Assembly: GCF_030582395.1 (NCBI RefSeq)
Contig: NZ_CP104381.1
Span: 1,612,001 to 1,676,000 of the forward strand
Direction of reading: 5' to 3'
DNA from: Ralstonia pickettii
Lineage (GTDB): Bacteria > Pseudomonadota > Gammaproteobacteria > Burkholderiales > Burkholderiaceae
Length of the DNA: 64,000 nucleotides
This document shows positions 26,467 to 34,611 of this stretch, piece by piece. A program made the translations under genes and the position numbers. Each line of letters starts with the position of its first letter. The stretch's first letter is position 1. Under the pieces are notes generated by a model. The model worked only from the letters and a program-made list of their open reading frames with translations. It was not told where the DNA came from and did no database searches.

Positions 26467-27147
26467 ATGCGCATCCTGTTGGTGGAAGACAACCTGAAGC
26501 TCGCCAGCACGCTGGAAGAAGCCCTCGGCCAGGCCGGCTTCACGGTCGATTGCGCGCATGACGGCCACGCAGCGGACTTGCTGCTCACCACGCAGGACTA
26601 CGCGCTGGCCATTCTCGACATTGGCCTGCCGCGCATGGACGGGCTGGAAGTGCTGCGCCGTCTGCGCGTGCGCAAGAACCCGCTGCCGGTGATGATCCTG
26701 ACTGCACACGGCGCCGTGGAGGAACGCGTGCGCGGGCTGAACCTCGGTGCTGACGATTACCTTACGAAACCGTTCGATCTGACCGAAGTCGAAGCCCGCG
26801 CACGGGCACTCATCCGACGCAGCCACGGCCACGAAAGCACGCAGTTGCAATGCGGCCCGCTGCACTACGACAGCATCAGCGGCGCCTTCACGCTCCATGG
26901 CGAACTGCTCGCCCTCACTGGCCGCGAGCGTGCCGTACTGGAAGTGCTGATGCTGCGCGATGGCCGCGCCGTCAACAAAGCCGCCATCTCGGAAAAGATC
27001 TTCAGCATCAACGAATCCGTCAACGCTGACGCCATCGAGATCTACGTGCACCGTCTGCGCAAGAAGCTCGACGGCAGCGGCGTGGCCATCGTCATGCTGC
27101 GCGGGCTCGGGTATCTGCTGGAAGCCACGGAAGGCGCGGCCTCATGA
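26467..27147 (+). CDS. OmpR-family response regulator (TctD-like)
   Basis: 226 residues. Receiver domain 1-120 with the phospho-acceptor D51 (AILDIGLPRMDG) and K101 (LTKPFD). The C-terminal winged helix (about 125-222) has RAVLEVLMLRDGRAV, DAIEIYVHRLRKKL and VMLRGLGYLLE. Start ATG 26467 (MRILLVEDN). The kinase gene overlaps its end by four bases. TctD/TctE-type systems control tricarboxylate uptake in enterobacteria; no tctABC genes are present here, so the target is open, with the divergent porin the first candidate. Confidence 0.92.
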   Translation: MRILLVEDNLKLASTLEEALGQAGFTVDCAHDGHAADLLLTTQDYALAILDIGLPRMDGLEVLRRLRVRKNPLPVMILTAHGAVEERVRGLNLGADDYLTKPFDLTEVEARARALIRRSHGHESTQLQCGPLHYDSISGAFTLHGELLALTGRERAVLEVLMLRDGRAVNKAAISEKIFSINESVNADAIEIYVHRLRKKLDGSGVAIVMLRGLGYLLEATEGAAS

Positions 27148-28562
27148 GCCCGTTGAGCCTGCGCCGGCAGCTTTCGTTCTGGCTGCTGCTGCCGCTGCTG
27201 GGGCTGCTCGCGCTCGATGCGTGGCTGACTTACACGCGCGCCATGACGGCCGCCCACGCTGCGTTCGACCGCACGCTCCAAGCGTCGCTCAAAGCCATGC
27301 GCGAAGGCGTGCGAGTGCGTAACAAGCAATTCGCCATCGACCTGCCCTACCTCGCGCTGGAAATTCTGGAGTCGGAAACGGGCAGCAGCATCTTCTACCG
27401 GATTGTCGATACCGGCGGCGGCACACTCACTGGCTACGACGATCTACCCATGCCGAGCGGTCGGCACCCCATGGCATATCGCACCGTCTTCTACGACACG
27501 CTCTTTCGCGGCAGGCAGGTGCGGATTGCCGCGCAGCTGCTGCCGGTGCGCGATGCGCTGTCGGCCGAAACGCATGTCATCTGGCTGCTGGTAGGAGAAA
27601 CGCTGGAGCCGCGCGAGGCGCTGGCCCATGAAATCCTGGCGGGCTCATTGCAGCAGGAAGTGCTGCTCGTGGTACTGGCCGTCTGCATCGTCTGGTGGGG
27701 CGTGCGGCGCGGCCTTCGACCGCTGCGGCAGTTGAGCGAAACCGTGGCCGGTCGCGGCACCGATGAGCTTGCCCCGCTGCCGCAGCAGGGCCTGCCTGCA
27801 GAAGTGGCCCCACTGGTCGAGGCTATCAATCAGTATGTGGCCCGCCTGCTGCGCTTGGTGCATGCCCGCAAACGCTTCTTTGCCGATGCCGCACATCAAT
27901 TGAAGACGCCGCTGGCCGTGATTCAGGCGCAGTCCGAACTCGCCCTGCGCGAGCCCGATGGCGAACGCATCCGACGCCACCTTGAACCGCTGCACGGTAC
28001 CGTACGCCAGGCCGCGCGCGGCGTGCAGCAACTGCTGTCGCTCTCGCGCCTGGAGACCGACAGCGGCTACGCGCCGCAGCTCCAGCCGCTGCGCCTGGAC
28101 ACACTGGCTGGCGATGTGGCGCTGGAACTGGCGCCCGTTGCGCGCAAATCCAGCGTCGACCTCGGCTTTGAAGGCGCGCCGGTGACGGTGGCCGGCGAGC
28201 CCCAGTGGCTGCAGGAACTGGTCGGCAACCTGCTCGACAACGCCATCCTGTATGCCGGCAAGGGGGCCCGCGTCACGCTACGGGTCAGGCGGCAAGCAAT
28301 GCCGATGCTGGGCGAGCAGGCCGTGCTGCAAGTGGAAGACGACGGCCCGGGCATTGCCGTGTCCGAGCGCGACGCGGTCTTCGGCCGTTTCTATCGTGGC
28401 GCCGCATCGGAAGGCCACGATGGCAGCGGCCTCGGCCTGGCGATCGTCCGAGAGATTGCCCGCCTGCATGGCGGCACGGTGGCGCTGTCGGACACACCGG
28501 GCGGAGGGTTGACCGTGAGTGTCTATCTCGCGCTTGCGCTGCCTGAAGAGCATCCGGCCTGA
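27144..28562 (+). CDS. Sensor histidine kinase (TctE-like)
   Basis: 472 residues. Membrane helix at about 12-28 and a second at about 172-190 enclose a periplasmic sensor region of the 2CSK_N kind. The HisKA phospho-site is H251 in FFADAAHQLKTPL. The ATPase domain shows the N box (LVGNLLDNAILYAG), G1 (DDGPGIA) and G2 (GSGLGLAIVREIARLHGG). The ATG overlaps the regulator stop (ATGA), so the pair is translationally coupled. Confidence 0.93.
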   Translation: MSPLSLRRQLSFWLLLPLLGLLALDAWLTYTRAMTAAHAAFDRTLQASLKAMREGVRVRNKQFAIDLPYLALEILESETGSSIFYRIVDTGGGTLTGYDDLPMPSGRHPMAYRTVFYDTLFRGRQVRIAAQLLPVRDALSAETHVIWLLVGETLEPREALAHEILAGSLQQEVLLVVLAVCIVWWGVRRGLRPLRQLSETVAGRGTDELAPLPQQGLPAEVAPLVEAINQYVARLLRLVHARKRFFADAAHQLKTPLAVIQAQSELALREPDGERIRRHLEPLHGTVRQAARGVQQLLSLSRLETDSGYAPQLQPLRLDTLAGDVALELAPVARKSSVDLGFEGAPVTVAGEPQWLQELVGNLLDNAILYAGKGARVTLRVRRQAMPMLGEQAVLQVEDDGPGIAVSERDAVFGRFYRGAASEGHDGSGLGLAIVREIARLHGGTVALSDTPGGGLTVSVYLALALPEEHPA

Positions 28563-29082
28563 ACAGCGGTTGCTGCGCGACAACATGGAGTTCGTGGTGT
28601 CCGCACGGTTGGCCCACGGCGTGCACCGTTTGCGTGACGATGCGGCGCACCATTTTCACGCAGCCCGAGCCGGCCGCAGTTCCGGCCGAATTGGTTCCAT
28701 CCATGCTCTGTTATGCCCGCCGCACGTGGGCTGGCAGACGACCTAAACTCAGACGCATCGGCACCACCATACGATCGACCGCCGAGCTTGCTCGGGCAAG
28801 GCATTCGGGGTTTTCCCTATTGTGGTGCCGAGGGCCCGCACGCCCATGGGATGTGCCTGCGCGGCGGCGGTGAATGGCTCCATCAAATAACCGGGATTGG
28901 GTCCACTTGGCAGAACAATGAGCCGCTATAGTCCATCAACAATTCGTCACAACACGGCATGTTGGCCGACCCGAACAGATCGGGGACGGCACGACAGGCA
29001 GCATGAGCGTCAGCCAGCAAATGTGCCGCCTGCAGCCGACAGCGCTCAGCCCGATGACCGACATGGTATGGAGGAAGCAGCA
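28563..29082. other. 520-base intergenic region before the Pot-type operon
   Basis: No convincing gene on either strand: the open stretches are short and lack family features. A weak promoter is possible with -10 TATAGT at 28927-28932, but the -35 (CACTTG) is poor. The region presumably holds the promoter and leader of the ABC operon that starts at 29083. Confidence 0.4.
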
Positions 29083-30171
29083 ATGAAGACCGACGACGTG
29101 ATCGTCAGCTTTCGCGGTGTACGCAAGACGTATGACGGCGAAACCCTCGTGGTCAAGCATCTGGACCTGGACATCTACCAGGGCGAGTTCCTCACCCTGC
29201 TCGGCCCCTCGGGCTCGGGCAAGACCACGTGCCTGATGATGCTGGCCGGGTTCGAATTCCCGACCGGCGGCGAGATCCGCCTCGAAGGCGCGCTGCTCAA
29301 CAACGTGCCGCCGCACAAGCGCAACATCGGCATGGTGTTCCAGAACTACGCGCTGTTTCCGCACATGACGGTGGCGCAGAACGTCGAGTACCCGCTGACC
29401 GTACGCAAGCTGCCCGCCGCCGAACGTGCCGAGCGCGTGCACAAGGCCCTGCAGATGGTTCGCATGGAAGGCTTTGCCAAGCGCTACCCCGCCCAGCTCT
29501 CCGGCGGTCAGCAGCAGCGCATTGCACTGGCACGCGCGCTGGTGTTCGAGCCCAAGCTCGTGCTGATGGACGAGCCGCTCGGCGCGCTCGACAAGCAACT
29601 GCGTGAACACATGCAGTACGAGTTGAAATCGCTGCACGAAAAGCTCGGCGTGACCTTCGTCTACGTGACGCATGACCAGGGCGAGGCGCTCACCATGTCC
29701 GACCGCGTGGCCGTGTTCGACAAGGGCATCGTGCAGCAGCTCGACACGGTGGACAGCCTCTACGAACGCCCCTGCAACGAGTTTGTCGCCAACTTCATCG
29801 GCGACAGCAACACGCTGCGCGGCACAGTCATCCGGGTCGACGGCGATTACTGCGAACTGCAGCTCAACGACGGCGCCCGCGTGGTTGGCCGCAACGTCGC
29901 AGGTGCCAATGTCGGCGCCACGGCCACCGGCTGTATCCGCCCGGAGCGCATGCGCCTGGCCGAAGGCGCCTCCGCCGCCGGCAATGCGCTGGTGGGCCAG
30001 ACGCGCGGCCTCGTCTACTTTGGCGACCACGTGCGCATGCGCTGCGCCCTGCCCGACCAACCCGAATGTTTTGTGAAGGTGCCGCTGGGCACGCGCGCGC
30101 TCGAAGGCTTCGCACCCGGCGCACCGATCCAGCTTGAGTTCGCGCCTGAACATCTGCGCGTTTTTGCATGA
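29083..30171 (+). CDS. potA: Polyamine-type ABC transporter ATP-binding protein
   Basis: 362 residues. Walker A GPSGSGKTT, signature LSGGQQQRIALARAL, Walker B LVLMDEPLGALD, switch FVYVTHDQGEAL. A C-terminal regulatory TOBE domain runs from about 285 to 362 (GCIRPERMRL). Start ATG 29083 has GGAGGAAG eight bases upstream. First gene of a four-gene importer: ATPase, binding protein, two permeases. Assigned to the spermidine/putrescine/ABC-PotA class by architecture; other small cationic substrates are possible. Confidence 0.85.
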   Translation: MKTDDVIVSFRGVRKTYDGETLVVKHLDLDIYQGEFLTLLGPSGSGKTTCLMMLAGFEFPTGGEIRLEGALLNNVPPHKRNIGMVFQNYALFPHMTVAQNVEYPLTVRKLPAAERAERVHKALQMVRMEGFAKRYPAQLSGGQQQRIALARALVFEPKLVLMDEPLGALDKQLREHMQYELKSLHEKLGVTFVYVTHDQGEALTMSDRVAVFDKGIVQQLDTVDSLYERPCNEFVANFIGDSNTLRGTVIRVDGDYCELQLNDGARVVGRNVAGANVGATATGCIRPERMRLAEGASAAGNALVGQTRGLVYFGDHVRMRCALPDQPECFVKVPLGTRALEGFAPGAPIQLEFAPEHLRVFA

Positions 30172-30242
30172 CGCACGCGGGCAGCCCTGCCCGCATGCCT
30201 CGACCACACGTTGTACCCACACGCCAATAAGAGGAGCCAGGA

Positions 30243-31283
30243 ATGAAACACATCACAAAGACGCGTCTGTCCGTGCTTGCCGGCGCATTCGCCATCGCAT
30301 TCGGCGCGCACGCTGCGGAAATCACCGTTGTGAACTTCGGCGGCGCCAATGGTGACGCGCAGAAGGCCGCCTTCAACAAGCCGTTCGAGGCGCAGACCGG
30401 TAACAAGGTCACCGTGGTCGAGTACAACGGCGAGCAGGCCAAGATCAAGGCCATGGTGGAAGCCAAGCACGTCAACTGGGACGTGGTGGAAGTGGAATCG
30501 GGCGACATCGGCCGCGGTTGTGACGAAGGCCTGTTCGAGAAGCTGGACTGGAGCAAGATCGCCAAGAAGACCGACCTGATCCCGGAAGCGCCGCAGACCT
30601 GCGGCGTGGGCTTCTTCGTGTGGTCCACCGCACTGGCCTACAACGCCGACAAGCTCAAGACCGCCCCCAAGGGCTGGGCCGATTTCTGGGACGTGAAGAC
30701 CTTCCCGGGCAAGCGCGGCATGCGCAAGGGCGCGCGCTACAACCTGGAATTCGCGCTGATGGCCGACGGCGTGCCCGTCAAGGATGTCTACAAGGTGCTG
30801 GCCACCAAGGATGGCCAGAACCGCGCGTTCAAGAAGCTCGATCAGATCAAGCCGTACATCCAGTGGTGGGAAGCCGGCGCCCAGCCGCCGCAGTTCCTGG
30901 TGGCGGGTGACGTGGTGATGTCGACCGCCTTCAACGGCCGCATCGATGCCGCGCAGCGCGAAGGCAAGAACCTCAAGGTGGTGTGGAACGGCAGCATCTA
31001 CGACCTCGACTACTGGGCCATCCCGAAGGGCTCGCCCAACAAGGCCCTGGCCGAGCAGTACATCGCGTACACGCTGTCGCAGAAACCGCAGCAGGAATAC
31101 GCCAAGCACATCGCGTACGGCCCGGCCAACGTTGCGGCAATCAAAGCGCTCGATACCAAGACGCAGGCCAACATGCCGAACTCGCCCGAGAACAGCAAGA
31201 ACGCGGTGCTGCAGAACCTGCAGTTCTGGACCGACCACGGCGACGAGCTGGAACAGCGCTTCGCCTCGTGGGCGTCGAAGTAA
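30243..31283 (+). CDS. potD: Polyamine-type periplasmic substrate-binding protein
   Basis: 346 residues, PotD-like type II binding fold. Signal peptide to about residue 24 (AIAFGAHAA-EITVVNFGG). Contains NWDVVEVESGDIGRGCDEGLFE, FVWSTALAYN and YDLDYWAIPKGSPNKALAEQYI, typical of PotD-like proteins in this order. Preceded by AGGAGCC. The residues that hold polyamine amines in E. coli PotD cannot be aligned safely by eye. Confidence 0.85.
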   Translation: MKHITKTRLSVLAGAFAIAFGAHAAEITVVNFGGANGDAQKAAFNKPFEAQTGNKVTVVEYNGEQAKIKAMVEAKHVNWDVVEVESGDIGRGCDEGLFEKLDWSKIAKKTDLIPEAPQTCGVGFFVWSTALAYNADKLKTAPKGWADFWDVKTFPGKRGMRKGARYNLEFALMADGVPVKDVYKVLATKDGQNRAFKKLDQIKPYIQWWEAGAQPPQFLVAGDVVMSTAFNGRIDAAQREGKNLKVVWNGSIYDLDYWAIPKGSPNKALAEQYIAYTLSQKPQQEYAKHIAYGPANVAAIKALDTKTQANMPNSPENSKNAVLQNLQFWTDHGDELEQRFASWASK

Positions 31284-31386
31284 CCGCATAGCGGTGTAAC
31301 GCAGTGACCGCGCGGATGCCCTGCAGGTTTGGCAAGGCATCCGCCGGACGTATTCCCGTAGCAATGGCGAGGCAGCATTGAACACC

Positions 31387-32655
31387 ATGACGATCGCGGC
31401 TGAATCGGTTCCGGAATCGACGGCCAAACTCAAACGCGAACTGAAGAGCGCTGAGGCGCGCAGGCGTGCCATGGCTCTGGCGCTGGTGGCGCCGCTCGCC
31501 ATCTTCCTGCTGCTGATCTTTGTCGTGCCGATCGGCGCCCTGCTCACGCGCGCCGTGCAGAACCCCGAGGTGGCCGACGCGCTGCCAAAAACCGTCGTCG
31601 CCCTGAAGGGCTGGGACCGCAAGAGCCCGCCGGCCGATGCCGCCTACGCAGCGCTCGCCGCCGACCTCACGACCGTGAGCGAAGGCGAAGCGATGGGTGC
31701 TCTGGCCCGCCGCCTCAACACTGAAATCCCGGGCTTCCGCTCGCTCGTTGCCAAGACGGCGCGCGCCATGCCGCTGGCGGATGACCAAGGCAAGCCACTG
31801 GCGCTGACGCCCGGCCAGACCCGCGCCAAGCTGCTCGAAGTCGACGAGCGCTGGGGCGAAGTCACGTACTGGCAGGCCATCGCCAAGAACAGCAGCCGCA
31901 CGTCGCCGTTCTACCTGCTGGCCGCGCTCGACCACCGCCAAGACGCCTTCGGCCATATCGAAGCGACCGACGCCGACGAGCAAATTTACGTAACGGTGTT
32001 CGTGCGCACCTTTGTCATCAGCGCGATGGTGACGTTGTTCGCATTGCTGCTGGGCTATCCGCTGTCGTACTGGATTGCCTCGCTGCCAGAGCGCCGCGCC
32101 AACCTCGTCATGGTGATGGTGCTGATCCCGTTCTGGACGTCCATCCTGGTGCGGGTGGCGGCGTGGATCGTGCTGCTGCAGACCGAAGGCCTGATCAACC
32201 ACGGGCTGATCGACCTCGGCATCATCAAGGAGCCGCTGGCGCTGCTGTTCAACCGCGTGGGCGTGTACATCTCGATGACGCACATCCTGCTGCCGTTCAT
32301 GATCCTGCCGCTGTACAGCGTGATGAAGTCGATCCCGCCCACGTACCAGCGCGCAGCCGTGTCGCTGGGCAGCCATCCATTTGCCGCTTTCTGGCGCGTG
32401 TATGTACCGCAGACGTATCCGGGCATCGGCGCCGGAGCGCTGCTGGTGTTCATCCTGGCACTGGGCTACTACATCACGCCCGCGCTGCTCGGCGGGCCGA
32501 ACGATCAGATGGTCAGCTACTACGTGGCGTACTTCACCAACGTCACGATCAACTGGGGCATGGCGTGCGCGCTGGGTGCGCTGCTGTTGCTGGCAACGCT
32601 GGTGCTGTACGCCGTGTATGGACGCTTCACGCGGCCCAAGGTCCGCGTCGGCTAA
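31387..32655 (+). CDS. potB: Polyamine-type ABC permease with large N-terminal insertion
   Basis: 422 residues, against about 280-310 for ordinary PotB. The first helix is at about 37-60 (LVAPLAIFLLLIFVVPIGALL). A hydrophilic stretch of roughly 140 residues follows, and the permease core begins near residue 200 (VTVFVRTFVISAMVTLFALLLG). The EAA-type loop is in YQRAAVSLGSHPFAAFWRVYVPQ. By topology the inserted stretch would face the periplasm. ATG 31387 is preferred; a TTG nine bases earlier is also in frame. Confidence 0.85.
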   Translation: MTIAAESVPESTAKLKRELKSAEARRRAMALALVAPLAIFLLLIFVVPIGALLTRAVQNPEVADALPKTVVALKGWDRKSPPADAAYAALAADLTTVSEGEAMGALARRLNTEIPGFRSLVAKTARAMPLADDQGKPLALTPGQTRAKLLEVDERWGEVTYWQAIAKNSSRTSPFYLLAALDHRQDAFGHIEATDADEQIYVTVFVRTFVISAMVTLFALLLGYPLSYWIASLPERRANLVMVMVLIPFWTSILVRVAAWIVLLQTEGLINHGLIDLGIIKEPLALLFNRVGVYISMTHILLPFMILPLYSVMKSIPPTYQRAAVSLGSHPFAAFWRVYVPQTYPGIGAGALLVFILALGYYITPALLGGPNDQMVSYYVAYFTNVTINWGMACALGALLLLATLVLYAVYGRFTRPKVRVG

Positions 32656-32670
32656 CGGAGAACATCGACC

Positions 32671-33507
32671 ATGAAACTCGCCAAACCGATGTTCGCCCCG
32701 CACACCTCGCTCATTGAACGCATCTGGTACTTCGCGCTGCGCGGCCTGGCCGTGCTGACGCTGCTGTACCTCGTGCTGCCGGTGCTGGTGATCGTGCCGC
32801 TGTCGTTCTCGTCGAGCACGTTCCTCTCGTACCCGATACCGAGCTATTCGCTGCGCTGGTATCAGAACCTCGTCACGTCGGACGAATGGCGCATGGCCGC
32901 CAAGAACAGCTTCATCGTCGCGCCCGCCGCCACCATCGTGGCAACGGTGCTCGGCACGCTCGCCGCCATCGGGCTGAACAAGGCCGACTTCCGCGGCAAG
33001 GGCCTGCTGATGGCGGTGCTGGTGTCACCGATGATCGTTCCGGTGGTGGTTGTGGGCGTCGGCATGTACCTGTTCTTTGCGCCGCTGGGGCTGGCGAACA
33101 CGTATATCGGCCTGATCCTCGCGCATGCGGCGCTGGGCGTGCCGTTTGTGGTGACGACGGTACTGGCGACGCTGCAAGGTTTCAATCACAACCTGGTGCG
33201 GGCCAGCCTGTCGCTGGGTGCCAACCCGGTCATGACGTTCTTCCGCATCACCCTGCCCGTCATCGCACCGGGCGTGATTTCCGGCGCGCTGTTTGCGTTT
33301 GCCACGTCGTTTGACGAAGTGGTGGTGACGCTCTTCCTGGCGGGGGCGGATCAGGTGACGCTGCCGCGCCAGATGTTTACCGGCATTCGCGAGAACATCT
33401 CGCCGACCATTGCGGCGCTGGCGACGATCTTGATTGTGTTTTCTACTTGCCTGCTGCTGACGTTTGAGTGGCTGCGGGGGCGGGCTGCGGCTAAGGCGGT
33501 GGCGTAA
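32671..33507 (+). CDS. potC: Polyamine-type ABC permease, second subunit
   Basis: 278 residues with six predicted helices. The EAA loop is VRASLSLGANPVMTFFRITLP; the C-terminal region ATSFDEVVVTLFLAG and LPRQMFTGIRENISPTIAA is characteristic of PotC. Fifteen bases after the first permease, preceded by ACGGAGAAC. Last gene of the operon; the non-coding repeat island begins just after it. Confidence 0.9.
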   Translation: MKLAKPMFAPHTSLIERIWYFALRGLAVLTLLYLVLPVLVIVPLSFSSSTFLSYPIPSYSLRWYQNLVTSDEWRMAAKNSFIVAPAATIVATVLGTLAAIGLNKADFRGKGLLMAVLVSPMIVPVVVVGVGMYLFFAPLGLANTYIGLILAHAALGVPFVVTTVLATLQGFNHNLVRASLSLGANPVMTFFRITLPVIAPGVISGALFAFATSFDEVVVTLFLAGADQVTLPRQMFTGIRENISPTIAALATILIVFSTCLLLTFEWLRGRAAAKAVA

Positions 33508-33568
33508 GGGTTGTTGGGTTTGGGTCGTTTCTTGTGGTGCATCTCTTGTTTCATCCCCTGCCGGGGCT

Positions 33569-33612
33569 GACTCACTTTCTTTGTCTTGCCAAAGAAAGTA
33601 AGCAAAGAAAGG
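33569..33612 (+). repeat. Interspersed palindromic repeat, copy 2
   Basis: Same 44 bp core as 1933-1976, including the 10 bp perfect inverted repeat around TCTTGC. Left outer arm of the composite element. Confidence 0.92.
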
Positions 33613-34008
33613 GGCGCCCGATGCGGCGAAAGACTCCTTGAATTTATGTCGAAAGGAGGGAGGGGAGGCAAACTCGCTGCGCTCAGACAGGCCTCCCCTC
33701 TTTTTCCTCCTTGCAACAGAAATTCAAGGCGCCGCATAGGGCAGAAACGTCAAAGGCCAAACCGTCGATCACCAGCGCAGCAGGAACCACCAACACAACG
33801 CGAAGCAAAGCGAGCAACACCAGCAACAAACGAGTGCCACCCAGGCCAGCACACCGACGGTGTGGCCTTTGACGTTCCTGCCCTTGATGGCGCCTTGGAT
33901 TTTTGTAAGCGGGCGGAAAAAAGACGGGGAACTGTCTGAGCGCAGCGAGTTTTCCCCGTCTCCGCCCGGTTACAAAAATCCAAGGAGGGGGTCGCCATCT
34001 CGGGCGCG

Positions 34009-34052
34009 CCTTTCTTTGCTTACTTTCTTTGGCAAGACAAAGAAAGTGAGTC
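34009..34052 (-). repeat. Interspersed palindromic repeat, copy 3 (inverted)
   Basis: Reverse complement of the 44 bp core at 1933 and 33569. Beyond the core it matches the 1933 copy further (GCGCGCCCGAGATGGCGA) than the 33569 copy does, so the two arms are different variants and not a simple recent inversion duplication. Confidence 0.92.
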
Positions 34053-34166
34053 GCCCCCGGCAGGGGGTGAAACAGGCGATGAACCGCCGCGTCAAGCATC
34101 AAGCCCCAAATTCCCAATTCCGAACTCAACACGCGGAGCATTTTGCGCGGCGCGCCGAGCTCAAAA

Positions 34167-34586
34167 CTCGACGCATGGAGATCGGGACTCGGCGAATGGA
34201 GCTCAGAGCTCGGCGAATGGAGTTCAGAGCTCGGCGAATGGAGCTCAGAGCTCGACGCATGGAGCTCAGAGCTCGACGCATGGAGCTCAGAGCTCGACGC
34301 ATGGAGCTCAGAGCTCGGCGCATGGAGCTCAGAGCTCGACGAATGGAGCTCAGAGCTCGACGAATGGAGCTCAGAGCTCGACGCATGGAGCTCAGAGCTC
34401 GACGCATGGAGCTCAGAGCTCGACGCATGGAGCTCAGAGCTCGACGCATGGAGCTCAGAGCTCGACGCATGGAGCTCAGAGCTCGACGAATGGAGCTCAG
34501 AGCTCGACGAATGGAGCTCAGAGCTCGACGAATGGAGCTCAGAGCTCGACGAATGGAGTTCAGAACTCCACAGTTGGCGTTCAGAA
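34167..34586 (+). repeat. 21 bp minisatellite, about 20 units
   Basis: Consensus unit CTCGACGCATGGAGCTCAGA plus G. Nineteen clear units have their ATG at 34175 and then every 21 bases to 34553; a twentieth (34566-34586) is degenerate. Units vary mainly at two places (GACGC, GACGA, GGCGA or GGCGC; GAGCTC or GAGTTC). Each full unit carries two GAGCTC palindromes separated by one base, so single strands could fold repeatedly. The unit length, a multiple of three, leaves five of six frames open; I do not call any of these as a gene. Confidence 0.95.
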
Positions 34587-34611
34587 CCCCATGCGCGGGC
34601 AGGCGCGCCGC

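Larger units (their letters stand above)
33545..34090. repeat. Composite ~540 bp imperfect inverted element
   Basis: Two inverted copies of the same module face each other about a centre near 33811. From outside in, each arm has: CCCTGCCGG-type sequence; the 44 bp palindromic core (33569-33612 and 34009-34052); a long internal hairpin (CCTTGAATTT/AAATTCAAGG at 33637-33729 on the left, CCTTGGATTTTTGTAA with its partner at 33893-33985 on the right) with CTCGCTGCGCTCAGACAG in the hairpin loop region of both; and GGGCAGAAACGTCAAAGGCC (33739-33758) against GGCCTTTGACGTTCCTGCCC (33864-33883). It fills a convergent gene junction. Confidence 0.85.

Noticed and set aside
28563..29082. Small genes or riboswitch before the Pot-type operon
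   Set aside because: No frame has codon use or motifs of a real gene, and no known riboswitch core could be made out by eye.
33683..34141. Minus-strand hypothetical protein across the composite inverted element
   Set aside because: Its sequence follows the palindromic repeat (CLAKESKQRK-type) and low-complexity text; it looks like a repeat-derived spurious frame.
34167..34586. CRISPR array
   Set aside because: The 21 bp units are directly adjacent with no spacers, and no cas gene is present.
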